Counted from the stretch's first letter, positions 15,249 to 25,146 are shown. The stretch is DNA of 64,000 nucleotides from Nonomuraea sediminis (GCF_018531495.1 NZ_JAHDTI010000009.1:496001-560000); one strand, 5' to 3'. The notes: a model not told the origin generated them from the letters alone. Program-made: numbers and translations.

Positions 15249-18200
15249 TCAGCGCAGGCTCGCGATCACCTTGTCGGCGTCGCGGGTCAGCACCTGCCGC
15301 ACATCGTCCCTGCTCACCTTGGCGACCAGGGTCTTGAACGCTTCGAGATCACGTATGGCCTTCGCCTTCTGTCCCTTCTTGACGGCCTTGGCGGCCGCGG
15401 CGAGGCTGTCGGTCAGCTGCCCGTGCTCGGCAGGCGACAGCCAACTCGTCGCGGCGAACCGGTCGACCAGGCGCTGGACGTCCGTCAGGGACGTGACCAC
15501 GGTGAAGCCGACCGTCGAGGTGGTCGTGTTGCCGGCGTTGTCGCTCGCCGTCACCGCGACCGTGTGCTTGGCCAGACTCAGCGTGAACAGCGGCAGCACC
15601 GTGTCGTTCAGCAGCGTGGCCGTGTCGATCACGCCGCTGGACGACTTCACCCCCGAGGTGCTGTCCACGGCCTGCCAGGAGATCCGCAGGTCCTGCGCGT
15701 CGCCGTAGGTCGCGCCGTCGGCGGCCCCGGCCACGAGCAGCGTGGGCTTGGTCGTGTCGATCTTCAGAGTCGCCGCCTTGTCGGGCTCGCGGACGCCGGC
15801 CTTGTCGATCGCCCGGTACTTCAGCTCGTGCGCTCCTTCTCCGGACACGACGACCGAATCGGTGTAGGGCTTCCAGTCCCCTGAGTCCAGGGCGTACTCG
15901 ATCCGCTCCACTCCCGAGGCGGCGTCGGTGGCCGCCAGTGTCACCGGCACCGCCGAACCGTGCCATCCGGTGTCGGACGGCGGCGCGAAGGTGGCGGTGG
16001 TCTGCGGAGCCGTGGCGTCGATGGAGATCTCGGCCGACTTGGCCTCCTCGGTGTTGCCCACCGAGTCCCGCGAGCGGTACTCCAGCTTCCTGACCCCGTC
16101 GCCGCTGACGGTGAACGGCGCCAGGTACGTGGTCCAGGCTCCGCCGTCCAGGCGGTACTCGGTGACCGCCACCTGGTTGGCGTCGTCGGTCGCGCTCAAC
16201 GAGACCTCGACGGGTCCGGTGTGCCAGCCCGGCGTCACCCCGGACACGGTGGTGACAGGCGGCGTGTGGTCGGTGTTGGACGCGGTGAACCTCCACTGCT
16301 GGTTGGGCGCGTTGACGCAGGTCCACTGGATGACGGCGGCGCCGTCGTCCTGCGAGACGTACTTGACGTCCAGGCACAGCCCGCTGGCCGCGGAGGTGAC
16401 CTGGTAGACGTCACCGGCCTTGGCCGCGTAGAAGCGCTGGTTGATCAGGTCGCGGTCACCCGTGCCGTGGCAGGTCCACTGCACCAGCTGGGTCTCCAGC
16501 GTGGTCGAGCCGCCCGGCACGTCCAGGCACTTGCCGCTGGCCTCGTTCTTCAGCTGGAAGCCGCCGCCGTCGGTCGGCATGACCTGCCAGCGCTGCTCGG
16601 CGCCGCCCGTCGCGCCCTGCTGGACGATCTTGGCGTCGTCGACGTTCGACAGCGGCTGCATGTTCTTGCCGCTGTGCTGCGCGGTGACGGTGTAGGTGCC
16701 CGCCTTGAGGTCGTCGCCGGGCGCCGGGTCGCCGCTGACCTGCATGGAGTCGACGTCGAAGGAGTTGTTGCCGCTCGCCTTGAACACCATGTAGATCGTC
16801 TTGCTCGCCACGCCCTGCTTGATCGGCACGGCCGTGGTCATCTTGTAGGTGTTCCAGCCGCCGGTGTTCGGCACCGGGGTGCTGGCCAGCAGGGTGCCGG
16901 TGGGCGTGTCGGCGTGGAGTTCGATGAGGCCTCCGCCGCTCGGGCTGGACAGGCGGTAGGAGACCGAACCCATCTGGCTGAGGTTCATCGGGGTGAAGGC
17001 CACCCAGTCGCCGTTGCTGATGTCGCCGATGCGCTTGCCGCTCTCGGCGCCCGGCTCCTCGACGATCCTGGTGCCCGACTGGGCCGTGTAGTACTCGGCC
17101 TGCTTGCGCTTGGGCTGCAGGACCGCCTTGGCGTACCCGGTCAGCGGCGGGTCGCCGCCGTCGGCGTACTGGGCGTTGATCACGTAGTAGAGGTTGGCGC
17201 CCTCGGGGTGGCCGCCCAGGTCACCGGTCTTGATCACGCCTTCGCAGCCGGGGATCTGGGTGGTCTCGTGCTCGTGGTCGTCGTGCCCGAGGGCCGGGCT
17301 CACGATCACCTTCTGGCAGTCGATGGTGGCGTTGTCGGGGTCGGTCACCTTGACCTTGTACGGCACGTCCTGGCCGAACTCGATCGGGGTGCCGCTGGCC
17401 GGCGTCTCGATGGTCACCACGGGCCGGGAGTTGCCCGAGACGATCTCGATGTTGGCGAAGCCCTCCTTGCCCGTCGCGTCGGTCACCTTGAGCTGGGCGG
17501 TGTACTTGCCCTTGGCGTAGGTGTGCGAGGGCTTGGCCTCGGTGGAGTCGAACGTCCCGTCTCCGTCGAAGTCCCACGCGTAGGTGAGCGGGTCGCCGTC
17601 GGGGTCGTAGCTGGCCGACCCGTCGAACTGTACGGCCAGCGGCGCGGGCCCGTCGGTGTGGTCAGCGGTCGCCTTGGCCACCGGCGACCTGGCCCCGGCG
17701 GAGTAGTCGATCCGGTAGAGCCCGGAGTCGTTGTTGCCGCCGCCGAAGTCGGTGCCCCACTCGAGCAGGTACATCGACCCGTCCGGGCCGAAGGTCATGT
17801 CCATCGGCTTCTTGAACGAGCCGTCCTGCAGGAACGAGTTGATCTTCACGGCGGAGTCGGCCGCGTCGTTGAGGTGGATCTCCCTGACGTAGTGCCGCGC
17901 CCACTCGTAGAAGAAGTTCACGCCGTCGTAGTAGGCGGGGAACTTGGTCGGCGACGGGTTGTCCGGGTTGTAGCGGTAGACGGGACCGCTCATCGGCGCC
18001 GACCCGCCCGACAGCAGCTCGGGGAAGGTGGGCGAGGTGCCGTAGCCGTACCAGATGACCGGCTTCTGGATCGGGGGCAGCTCGGTCAGGCCGGTGTTGT
18101 TGGGCGACTCGTTGACCGGGTGGTCGCAGTCGAACTTGGGCCCGACGACCTTGGTGTCCGGGTTGTAGGGCGCGTACGGCTGGTTGTCGCCGTGGCAGAA

Positions 18201-19796
18201 CGGCCAGCCGTAGTTGCCCGCCTTCTTGATGACGTTCAGCTCGACGAGCCCCTCGGGCCCGCGGTCCGTGGTCGGCCCGCCCCGGTCGGGACCGTAGTCG
18301 GCCGCGTACACCCAGCCGGTCTTCTGATCCACCGTGAAGCGGAACGGGTTGCGGAAGCCCATGGCGAAGATCTCCGGCCGGGTCTTGGCCGTCCCCGGCG
18401 GGAAGAGGTTGCCGTCGGGGATGTCGTAGCCGCCGTCGGCCTTGGGCTTGACGCGCAGGATCTTGCCGCGCAGGTCGTTGGTGTTGCCCGCGCTGCGGGC
18501 GGCGTCCAGCATGGACTGCCCCGGCCGCCAGTCGATGGGCGCGTACCCCTGCCAGTCGGGCGACAGGTTCGGCGGGGTGTCGTCGCCGGTGCTCAGGTAG
18601 AGCGTGCCGTCGGGGCCGAACTCGACCGCGCCGCCGGTGTGCCCCGGCTCGGGGTAGGTGCGGTCGCGGTAGGCGGGCACGTCGAGGATCTTCTTCTCGC
18701 TGGCCAGGTCGATCGTGTCGCCCGTGACCGTGAAGCGGCTGAGCCGGTTGACGTCCGTCGTGCTGTCCGCCGGTGACCAGTACAGGTAGATCCAGTGGTT
18801 GGTGTCGAAGCCCGGGTCCAGCTCCATGCCGACCAGGCCATCCTCGCCGCCGGTGTAGACGTTCAGCTGGGCGGCGGTGACCGTGTTGTGTGTGTCGGGC
18901 TTGTAGACCTTCACCGCGCCCTGGCGCTGGACGTAGAAGACGCGCCCGTCCTTGGCGACGTCCAGCTCCATCGGGTCGGCGGTGTTGTCGTCGAGGGTGA
19001 TCTTCTCGAAGCTGCTGGAGACCGTGGCCCCGCAGTCTCCTTCCTCGGCCCCGGCCGCCCACATGATGCCGCCGCGCACGTGCTCGCGGAAGAACGGCTC
19101 GCTGTAGGAGGAGGCCTGGTGGCCCATGGCGGTGGCCCACACCTTGCCGCCCTCGGCCTTGCGGCACCAGGAGATCGGGTGGTCGTCGCCCATGGCGTTC
19201 GGGCCGGGGGTGTAGGTGGTCTCGTCCGCGGTGACCAGCACGTGCACCTTGCCGCGGTTGTTGGGCGAGAAGTTGTACCACTCCTCGGCCCGCGGCCAGA
19301 TCTGCGGCAGGTTCTTCGTCGACGGGTGCACCCGGTCGGCCACCTTGGCCGTGCCCTGGAAGATGCCGGGCGAGTGGCCCGGCATGTGCGAGCCGGCGTT
19401 GATCAGCTCGTCCCACCAGGGGAACTGGTTGTCGATCTCCATGTCGAGGGCGTTGTGAATGGCCACCACGCCCTTGCCGGAGCGGACGTAGCGCTGCAGC
19501 GCGTCCTCCTGCTCCTGGCTGGTCCACACCATGCCGGAGGTGTTCAGCATGATGATCACGTTGAACTCGGCGAGCTTGGCGTCGTTGAAGACGGCCGGGT
19601 CGTCACTCTGCTCGACCGCGAAGTGGTTGTCGGTCGCCAGTTCCTTGACCATCTGGATCCCGGCGGGGATGGAATCGTGGACGTACCCGGCCGCCTTGGT
19701 GAACAGCAGGGCTTTGAAGGTGTCGTGTGCCTGGGCGGGAGCGACCCATAACAAGGCGAGTAAAGGGGAAATGAGGGCAGCGAGAACTCTGCGCAT
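15249..19796 (-). CDS. secreted multidomain protein: ThuA, sugar dehydrogenase (GSDH), PKD, CBM6, ricin, OmpL47-like, FIMAH
   Basis: A 1515-residue exported protein. Residues 1-23 are a Sec signal peptide ending PAQA. Approximate order: ThuA-like amidotransferase fold (25-250; KALLFTKAAGYVHDSI, GDDHPISWC), PQQ-type glucose/sorbosone dehydrogenase propeller (262-690; GEDGLVGMELDP, GHTGGAVEFGPDG, FRNPFRF), PKD (690-775; YAWDFDGDG), CBM6 (890-1015; NGDWVAFTP), ricin trefoil (1030-1165; GKCLDVPGG, GLCLDVKYV), two OmpL47-type Ig repeats (1175-1365; DATAPQTTATF) and a C-terminal FIMAH helical domain (last 80). It sits inside the sugar-import operon, 18 bp after the isomerase gene, so it probably prepares an extracellular glycoside for uptake. 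Substrate unknown. Confidence 0.85.
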   Translation of the reverse strand: MRRVLAALISPLLALLWVAPAQAHDTFKALLFTKAAGYVHDSIPAGIQMVKELATDNHFAVEQSDDPAVFNDAKLAEFNVIIMLNTSGMVWTSQEQEDALQRYVRSGKGVVAIHNALDMEIDNQFPWWDELINAGSHMPGHSPGIFQGTAKVADRVHPSTKNLPQIWPRAEEWYNFSPNNRGKVHVLVTADETTYTPGPNAMGDDHPISWCRKAEGGKVWATAMGHQASSYSEPFFREHVRGGIMWAAGAEEGDCGATVSSSFEKITLDDNTADPMELDVAKDGRVFYVQRQGAVKVYKPDTHNTVTAAQLNVYTGGEDGLVGMELDPGFDTNHWIYLYWSPADSTTDVNRLSRFTVTGDTIDLASEKKILDVPAYRDRTYPEPGHTGGAVEFGPDGTLYLSTGDDTPPNLSPDWQGYAPIDWRPGQSMLDAARSAGNTNDLRGKILRVKPKADGGYDIPDGNLFPPGTAKTRPEIFAMGFRNPFRFTVDQKTGWVYAADYGPDRGGPTTDRGPEGLVELNVIKKAGNYGWPFCHGDNQPYAPYNPDTKVVGPKFDCDHPVNESPNNTGLTELPPIQKPVIWYGYGTSPTFPELLSGGSAPMSGPVYRYNPDNPSPTKFPAYYDGVNFFYEWARHYVREIHLNDAADSAVKINSFLQDGSFKKPMDMTFGPDGSMYLLEWGTDFGGGNNDSGLYRIDYSAGARSPVAKATADHTDGPAPLAVQFDGSASYDPDGDPLTYAWDFDGDGTFDSTEAKPSHTYAKGKYTAQLKVTDATGKEGFANIEIVSGNSRPVVTIETPASGTPIEFGQDVPYKVKVTDPDNATIDCQKVIVSPALGHDDHEHETTQIPGCEGVIKTGDLGGHPEGANLYYVINAQYADGGDPPLTGYAKAVLQPKRKQAEYYTAQSGTRIVEEPGAESGKRIGDISNGDWVAFTPMNLSQMGSVSYRLSSPSGGGLIELHADTPTGTLLASTPVPNTGGWNTYKMTTAVPIKQGVASKTIYMVFKASGNNSFDVDSMQVSGDPAPGDDLKAGTYTVTAQHSGKNMQPLSNVDDAKIVQQGATGGAEQRWQVMPTDGGGFQLKNEASGKCLDVPGGSTTLETQLVQWTCHGTGDRDLINQRFYAAKAGDVYQVTSAASGLCLDVKYVSQDDGAAVIQWTCVNAPNQQWRFTASNTDHTPPVTTVSGVTPGWHTGPVEVSLSATDDANQVAVTEYRLDGGAWTTYLAPFTVSGDGVRKLEYRSRDSVGNTEEAKSAEISIDATAPQTTATFAPPSDTGWHGSAVPVTLAATDAASGVERIEYALDSGDWKPYTDSVVVSGEGAHELKYRAIDKAGVREPDKAATLKIDTTKPTLLVAGAADGATYGDAQDLRISWQAVDSTSGVKSSSGVIDTATLLNDTVLPLFTLSLAKHTVAVTASDNAGNTTTSTVGFTVVTSLTDVQRLVDRFAATSWLSPAEHGQLTDSLAAAAKAVKKGQKAKAIRDLEAFKTLVAKVSRDDVRQVLTRDADKVIASLR

Positions 19797-19814
19797 GGCG
19801 GATTCCGACTCCTG

Positions 19815-20642
19815 CTAGAGCGATCTGAGGAAGGCCAGCCCGTCCGCGGCCAGGGCGTCCTGGCTCGGGGCGAGCGGCCGCCAGATGGAGGCGGCCGTGG
19901 CGATGCTCTGGTTGTGTGCGGTGAAAGACTCGATGACCAGCGGCCCGCGATAGCCCGCGGCATCGAGGGCCCGCGTGAAGGCGGGCCAGTCGAAGCGGTC
20001 CTGTCCTGGCGTGCCCCGGTCGGTTCCGCACACCTGCACGTGGGCGATGCGCTCGCCCGCCAGGCGCACGGCTTCGGCCGGGTCCTTCTCCTCGATGTTC
20101 ATGTGGTAGACGTCCAGGGCGATCCCCGCGTCCTCGGGCAGCGCCTCCAGTGCCTGCTCGACGGTGTTGACGAGGCTGGTCTCGTAGCGGTTGAGCGGCT
20201 CGACGGCCACGCGGACACCCTTCTCGGCCGCGTGGTCCAGCACTGGCCTGAGGTTCCGCCTCAGTTCGGCATAGATCCCCTCTCGTTCTTCAGGCGACAT
20301 GCGCCAGGTACGGCCGACCGAGGCGTAGGCCGGTCCGCCGATGACCGGCGAGCCGACAGTCGAGGCCACGTCGACGCAGTGGCGGAGGTAGTCCTGCGTC
20401 TCGGCGACCTTGTCCGCGGCGACCAGTTCCCTGCCGGGCGGCATGACCAGGACCACCGACGCCCTGAGGCCATGGGCGTCGAGAAGGTCCCTGGCCCGGG
20501 CGGGGTCCCAGTCGCCCGGCTGCTCGACCGGGAGCTCGATCACGTCGAAGCCCCAGCCGGCTATGCGCGGTACCAGCCGTACCAGATCGTCGTCTGTCAG
20601 CGGCGAGACCCACACCCAGGTGTTGACCCCGATCGAGGTCAC
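19815..20642 (-). CDS. sugar phosphate isomerase/epimerase (TIM barrel)
   Basis: A 275-residue AP_endonuc_2 TIM barrel. SIGVNTWVWVSPLTDDDL is the first strand; VAVEPLNRYETSLVNT, ALDVYHMNIEEKDP, HVQVCGTDRGTPGQD and VIESFTAHN hold the Glu, Asp/His, His and Glu metal ligands of the D-psicose/tagatose 3-epimerase-like group. GTG start overlaps the substrate-binding protein stop by four bases. Probably isomerises the sugar brought in by the ABC importer. Confidence 0.87.
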   Translation of the reverse strand: MTSIGVNTWVWVSPLTDDDLVRLVPRIAGWGFDVIELPVEQPGDWDPARARDLLDAHGLRASVVLVMPPGRELVAADKVAETQDYLRHCVDVASTVGSPVIGGPAYASVGRTWRMSPEEREGIYAELRRNLRPVLDHAAEKGVRVAVEPLNRYETSLVNTVEQALEALPEDAGIALDVYHMNIEEKDPAEAVRLAGERIAHVQVCGTDRGTPGQDRFDWPAFTRALDAAGYRGPLVIESFTAHNQSIATAASIWRPLAPSQDALAADGLAFLRSL

Positions 20643-21841
20643 TTGCCACCCCAGGTCTGGGGATAGCCGGGCAGGGCCTCGCAGCCGCACAGGGCGTAGT
20701 GCAGCGGGGGCATGTTGGGCTGCAGGTACTTGTCGAGGTTGTCGGAGGTGATCTTGGGCTGCGGGAGCTTCCAGGTCTTCGGCACCTCCTCGCCCTTGAG
20801 GATCTTCAGTGCCGCGATGACCGGGGTGCGCCACTGGTAGGTGGGGTAGGTGGGAGCGATGGCGGTGAGGTTGTTCTGCTTCCACTTCTGCAGGAAGTCC
20901 TGCTGGTCCTCGCCCACGATCGGCGGGACGGGCAGGCCGGCGTCCTCGAAGGCCTCGATGGCGGCGACCGCGGTGGCGCCGGCGTCCATCCAGACGCCGT
21001 CGATCTTGCCGAAGCGCTGGATGTAGTCGGTGACGATGTTCTTGGTCTTGGCGGCGTCACCGTCGGTGAACTCCACGCCGACGACCTTCAGCTGGCTCTT
21101 GTCGAAGCTGACCTTCGCCGCCGACCAGCGGGTCTCCAGCACGTCCACACCGGGCAGGATGCGCAGCGCGAGGATCTTGCCGCCGGCCGGGACCTTCTCG
21201 ACCAGGAACTCGGCGCCGTCGGCGCCGAAGGCGTAGCCGCCGATCGGGTTGATGAACGTGACGGGGCAGTCGGTCTCCACGCCGCGGTCGAAGACGATCA
21301 CCGGGACCTTCTCGCAGGCGGCCTTGACGGCGGGCGTGAGGGTGGCGGTGGTGTTCGGCGAGACGATGAGCGCGTCGCAGCCCTTGCCGGTCAGCTCGGC
21401 GATGTCGGTGATCTGCTTGTCGTCCTTGCCCTCGGCGTCAAGCGCGGTGAACTTGGTGATCTCCTTGTGCGTGGACACCTCGGCCTGCATGCTCTTCCAG
21501 CCGACCTGCCGCCACGGGTTGTTGACCGCGGCGTTGGAGAAGCACAGGTGGATGTTCCCGGACTTCTTGTACTTGGCGGTGCTGACCATCTGCGGGTCGA
21601 TGGCCTGCTCCCACGGCTTGTCGGCGGGCCCCTGCGGCGTCTTGCCGCGCATCGCCAGCTGGGCGTCGTAGTCGGCCTGGACGAAGAACTTCGACTGCTC
21701 GCCCGTGCCGCTGCCCGTGGCCTCGCTCGCGCTCGCGCTCGGCTTGGCACTCTGGGACGCGGTCGCGGCCGGCTTGTCGGTGGTGCAGCCCGCCACCGCT
21801 AACGCCGTGGCGAACAGCAGGATTGTCGACTTATGACGCAT
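20639..21841 (-). CDS. sugar ABC transporter substrate-binding lipoprotein (periplasmic-binding protein type 1)
   Basis: A 400-residue lipoprotein. The signal MRHKSTILLFATALAVAGC has a lipobox with Cys19, then a Ser/Ala/Thr-rich linker. NNPWRQVGWKSMQAEV, LIVSPNTTATLTPAVKAACE, IVFDRGVE, GVWMDAGATAVAAIEAF and IVGEDQQDFL follow the ribose/galactose-binding (type 1) pattern. GGGAG lies six bases before the ATG; the open frame continues 20 codons upstream without support. It is followed by the isomerase and preceded by permease genes, so it delivers a sugar to the two-permease importer. Confidence 0.88.
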   Translation of the reverse strand: MRHKSTILLFATALAVAGCTTDKPAATASQSAKPSASASEATGSGTGEQSKFFVQADYDAQLAMRGKTPQGPADKPWEQAIDPQMVSTAKYKKSGNIHLCFSNAAVNNPWRQVGWKSMQAEVSTHKEITKFTALDAEGKDDKQITDIAELTGKGCDALIVSPNTTATLTPAVKAACEKVPVIVFDRGVETDCPVTFINPIGGYAFGADGAEFLVEKVPAGGKILALRILPGVDVLETRWSAAKVSFDKSQLKVVGVEFTDGDAAKTKNIVTDYIQRFGKIDGVWMDAGATAVAAIEAFEDAGLPVPPIVGEDQQDFLQKWKQNNLTAIAPTYPTYQWRTPVIAALKILKGEEVPKTWKLPQPKITSDNLDKYLQPNMPPLHYALCGCEALPGYPQTWGGK

Positions 21842-22754
21842 GAGCGTCTCCCTTTCTGAGAATCGCAGGCAGCCGTACGGCTCCCGCCGCCACAGCGGCA
21901 ACGATGATCACGCCTTGCACGGCGTATTCGAGAGCCCCCGAGATCCCGTACAGGTTGAGCAGGGTGAACAGCGCCTCCAGCGTGAGCGCGCCCCCCATCG
22001 CCGAGACGACGGCGCCCCTGCCGCCGCCCAGCGCCACGCCGCCCAGCACGACGGCGGTGATGGCCGAGAACTCCAGCCCCTGGCCCACCTGGGCGGAGAC
22101 CCCGGCGAAGCCGCCCAGCATGATGCCGGCGATCGCCGCGGCCAGCCCCGACAGGGCGAAGGCGAGGATCCGCACCCGGTTCACCCGCACGCCGGAGAGC
22201 TTGGCCGCCCGCTCGTTGTCGCCGGTGGCGATGAGCGTCTTGCCGAAGGTGGACCTGCTGAGCAGGACCGCCGCCGCGACCACCACGACCAGGATGGCGA
22301 CCGCCCAGACGGTGTCCCGCCCGAAGATCCGGAAGTTCTGCGACAGCGCCCCGCGCGGCGCCCCGCCCGTCCACAGGAAGACCGCGCCGGACAGGATCAG
22401 CATCATCCCCAGCGTGGTGATGAACGACGGCACCCTCAGCAGGGTCGTGACCAGCCCGTTCACCAGCCCGACCAGCAGTCCGAGCACGACGAGCAGCGCC
22501 AGCACCGGCCAGGTGGCCCCCTCACTGCCGTCGATCAGCCGCGCCGCCACGACCACCTCGACCGTCACCAGCGATCCCACCGACAGGTCGAACTCGCCGG
22601 AGACGATCACGAAGTACTGCCCGGCCGCCAGGATCACCAGGGGCGTCGCCCGCTTGAGGAAGGCCAGGATCCCGGCCGGCTCCAGGAAGTAGGGGTTGGC
22701 CACGGCAACCGCGGCGAGCAGCACGATCAGGACCACGAAGATCGCATATTTCAT
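21831..22754 (-). CDS. ABC transporter permease, ribose/BPL_dp_TP_2 type (first)
   Basis: A 307-residue integral membrane protein with about eight hydrophobic segments starting MKYAIFVVLIVLLAAVAVA. The family signatures are AAGQYFVIVSGEFDLSVGS near the N-terminus, TTLGMMLILSGAVFL, and VVLGGVALGGGRGAV near the C-terminus. It pairs with the next permease to form a heterodimeric channel. Overlaps the binding-protein gene by 11 bases and the second permease gene by four. Confidence 0.9.
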   Translation of the reverse strand: MKYAIFVVLIVLLAAVAVANPYFLEPAGILAFLKRATPLVILAAGQYFVIVSGEFDLSVGSLVTVEVVVAARLIDGSEGATWPVLALLVVLGLLVGLVNGLVTTLLRVPSFITTLGMMLILSGAVFLWTGGAPRGALSQNFRIFGRDTVWAVAILVVVVAAAVLLSRSTFGKTLIATGDNERAAKLSGVRVNRVRILAFALSGLAAAIAGIMLGGFAGVSAQVGQGLEFSAITAVVLGGVALGGGRGAVVSAMGGALTLEALFTLLNLYGISGALEYAVQGVIIVAAVAAGAVRLPAILRKGDAHAS

Positions 22755-23698
22755 GACTTGCGCCTCCTGGCGTAGATCGCCACGGCCGCCACGATGACCA
22801 CGCCGCGCACCACGTCCTTGAAGAAGGAGTTGACCTCGAGCTGGTTGAACACGCTGTCCAGTACGGCCAGCAGCAGCACCCCGCCCACGGTGCCGCCCAC
22901 GCCGCCCCTGCCCCCGGCCAGCGCCGTGCCTCCGAGCACCACCGCGGCGATGGACTCCAGGTCGTAGCCGCCGTCACTCCCGACCGTCGGCGCGCCCGCG
23001 CCCAACCGGCTGGCGAGCAGCAGCCCGGCGATCCCGGCGCACAGCGAGCAGAGCACGTGGGTCACGATCACGACCCGATCCGTCCGGACCCCCGACAGCC
23101 GCGCCACGTCGACGTCCCCGCCGACGGCGTAGACGCGGTAGCCGTACCGGGTCCTGGCGAGCAGGAACCAGACGGCGAGCGCCACGCCCGCCCAGAGCAT
23201 CGCCGAGATCGGGATCGGCCCGATCCGGGAGTAGCCCAGCAGCTGGAACGACTCGGGCACCTTGCCCGCGGGGCCGTCGTAGAGGTGGTCCATGACGCCT
23301 CTGATGACCAGGCCCACGCCGAGCGTGGCGATGAAGGCGTGCACCCTCAGCTTGGTGATCACCGTGCCGTTGACCAGGCCGACCAGCGCGCTGATCGCGA
23401 CGACCGCCGCCACTCCCCCGGCCACGTCGCCCGTCTCCATGATCTCGGCGGCCACCAGCGAGCTGAGGCTGATGAGGTAGGCCACGCTGAGGTCCAGCGA
23501 GCCCGCCAGGATGGCCAGCGTCTGGCCGGCGGCGACGATGCCCAGCGCCGCCGAGCGCTGCTGGATCCCGACGACGGTCTCCAGCGTGAGGTAGTCGCCG
23601 CCGCCGACGGCCGCGCCGATGACGGCGACCAGGACCAGGGCCAGGAAGACGACCCTGACCGGGCTCCACTGCAGCCTTCTGATCACCTGCTCACTCAT
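22751..23698 (-). CDS. ABC transporter permease, ribose type (second)
   Basis: A 315-residue permease paralogous to the first. AAGQTLAILAGSLDLSVAY, ATLGVGLVIRGVMDHL and VVLGGTALAGGRGGVGG are the matching signatures. Many carbohydrate importers of this class have two permease subunits. Overlaps the ATPase gene by eight bases and the downstream permease by four, so all are translationally coupled. Confidence 0.9.
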   Translation of the reverse strand: MSEQVIRRLQWSPVRVVFLALVLVAVIGAAVGGGDYLTLETVVGIQQRSAALGIVAAGQTLAILAGSLDLSVAYLISLSSLVAAEIMETGDVAGGVAAVVAISALVGLVNGTVITKLRVHAFIATLGVGLVIRGVMDHLYDGPAGKVPESFQLLGYSRIGPIPISAMLWAGVALAVWFLLARTRYGYRVYAVGGDVDVARLSGVRTDRVVIVTHVLCSLCAGIAGLLLASRLGAGAPTVGSDGGYDLESIAAVVLGGTALAGGRGGVGGTVGGVLLLAVLDSVFNQLEVNSFFKDVVRGVVIVAAVAIYARRRKS

Positions 23699-25130
23699 GG
23701 GAGGCCGCCAGGTGCATGATCGTCTCCTCCGAGGAGCCCGCGGGCAGGATCCCGGCGATCCGGCCCTCGCGCAGCACGATGATCCGGTCGCTCATGCCGA
23801 TCAGCTCCGGCAGTTCGGAGGAGATCATCATCACCGCCACCCCGTCCCTGGCCAGGTCCCTGACCAGGTCGTGGATGGCGGCCTTGGCGCCCACGTCGAC
23901 ACCGCGCGTGGGTTCGTCGAAGACCAGCACGCGCGGCTTGACGTTCAGCCAGCGGGCCAGGACCACCTTCTGCTGGTTGCCGCCTGACAGGTACCGGACC
24001 TCGCGCTCGGGGTCGGGCGGGGCCAGGCCCACGCGCTGGAGCAGCTCGCGCACCTTGCCGTTGCGCATCCCGGTCGCGCGGGCGGCCAGCAGGGCGTTGT
24101 CGCCGGCCGACTGGCGCAGGGCCAGGCCCTCGGCCTTGCGGTCCTCGGTGACCAGGCCGATGCCGGCGGCCATGGCCTCGCGGACGGTCCTGGGCCTGAC
24201 GGGCGTCATGTGCCCCTCGGTGAACGGCTCGGCGCCGAAGACGGCCTTGGCCAGCTCGGTACGGCCGGACCCCTGGAGCCCGGCCACGCCGGTGATCTCC
24301 CCGGCGCGCAGTTCCAGGTCGATGCCGCGGAGCCGGGAGTTGCCCCCGTCCGCGACCTTCAGCAGGACGTCCCCGATCTCGCCGGGCGTCGCCCGGGGCG
24401 GGAAGTAGTCGCTGAGCTCCCTGCCGACCATGAGCCGCACCAGTTCGGCCGTGGTCAGCTCGGTGATCGGGCGGGTGGCGACGAGCGCGCCGTCCTTCAG
24501 CACGGTGACGCGGTCGGCCAGGTCGAAGACCTCGCGCAGGCGGTGCGAGATGTAGAGGATCGCGATGCCGCGTTCCTGCAGGCGGCGCACGAGCGTGTGG
24601 AGCAGCTCGACCTCGTGCTCGGCCAGCGAGGCGGTGGGCTCGTCCATGACGATGATCCGCGCGTCGATCGACAGCGCCTTGACGATCTCCACGACCTGCT
24701 GCTGCGCCACGCCGAGCGCGCCCACCCGGTGGCGGGGGCCGAACCCGGTCTCGCCGAGCTCGCCGAGTAATCGCTCGGTCTCGGCCTCCATGGCGGCGCG
24801 GTCCACGACACCGCGCCGTGCGGGTTCCCTGCCGACGAAGACGTTCTCGGCGACGCTGCGTTCGGGCAGGAGGTTGAACTCCTGGTAGATGATCGCGACC
24901 CCGGCGCGCTGCGCGTCGAGCGGGTGGTGGAAGGCCACCGTACGGCCGTCGATCGTGATCGTGCCCTCGTCCGGCACGTGGACGCCGGCGAGGATCTTCA
25001 TCAGCGTCGACTTGCCCGCGCCGTTCTCACCGACAACCGCGTGCACCTCGCCCGCCTGGGCTTCGAGGTCAACGCCGGACAGGACGCGAACGCCGAGGAA
25101 GCTCTTGCCGATCCCGCTCATGTTGAGCAC
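23691..25130 (-). CDS. sugar ABC transporter ATP-binding protein (RbsA/MglA type, two ATPase domains)
   Basis: A 479-residue fused ATPase. Domain 1: Walker A GENGAGKSTLMKIL, signature LGVAQQQVVEI, Walker B IIVMDEPTASL. Domain 2 (about 240 on): Walker A-like GLQGSGRTELAKAVF, signature YLSGGNQQKVVLARWL, Walker B VLVFDEPTRGVD. The second Walker A has Arg in place of the usual Lys, as in many RbsA proteins where domain 2 is less active. GTG start with GGAGG six bases upstream. First gene of the sugar operon, directly behind the ROK-type operator. Confidence 0.92.
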   Translation of the reverse strand: MLNMSGIGKSFLGVRVLSGVDLEAQAGEVHAVVGENGAGKSTLMKILAGVHVPDEGTITIDGRTVAFHHPLDAQRAGVAIIYQEFNLLPERSVAENVFVGREPARRGVVDRAAMEAETERLLGELGETGFGPRHRVGALGVAQQQVVEIVKALSIDARIIVMDEPTASLAEHEVELLHTLVRRLQERGIAILYISHRLREVFDLADRVTVLKDGALVATRPITELTTAELVRLMVGRELSDYFPPRATPGEIGDVLLKVADGGNSRLRGIDLELRAGEITGVAGLQGSGRTELAKAVFGAEPFTEGHMTPVRPRTVREAMAAGIGLVTEDRKAEGLALRQSAGDNALLAARATGMRNGKVRELLQRVGLAPPDPEREVRYLSGGNQQKVVLARWLNVKPRVLVFDEPTRGVDVGAKAAIHDLVRDLARDGVAVMMISSELPELIGMSDRIIVLREGRIAGILPAGSSEETIMHLAASHE

Positions 25131-25146
25131 TGCCGACCTCCAGTGA

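Noticed and set aside
15960..18776. A 938-codon plus-strand open frame opposite the first giant protein; also 38043-40427 on the minus strand opposite the second
   Set aside because: Both are antisense shadows of clearly recognised multidomain proteins, with skewed composition and no ribosome site.
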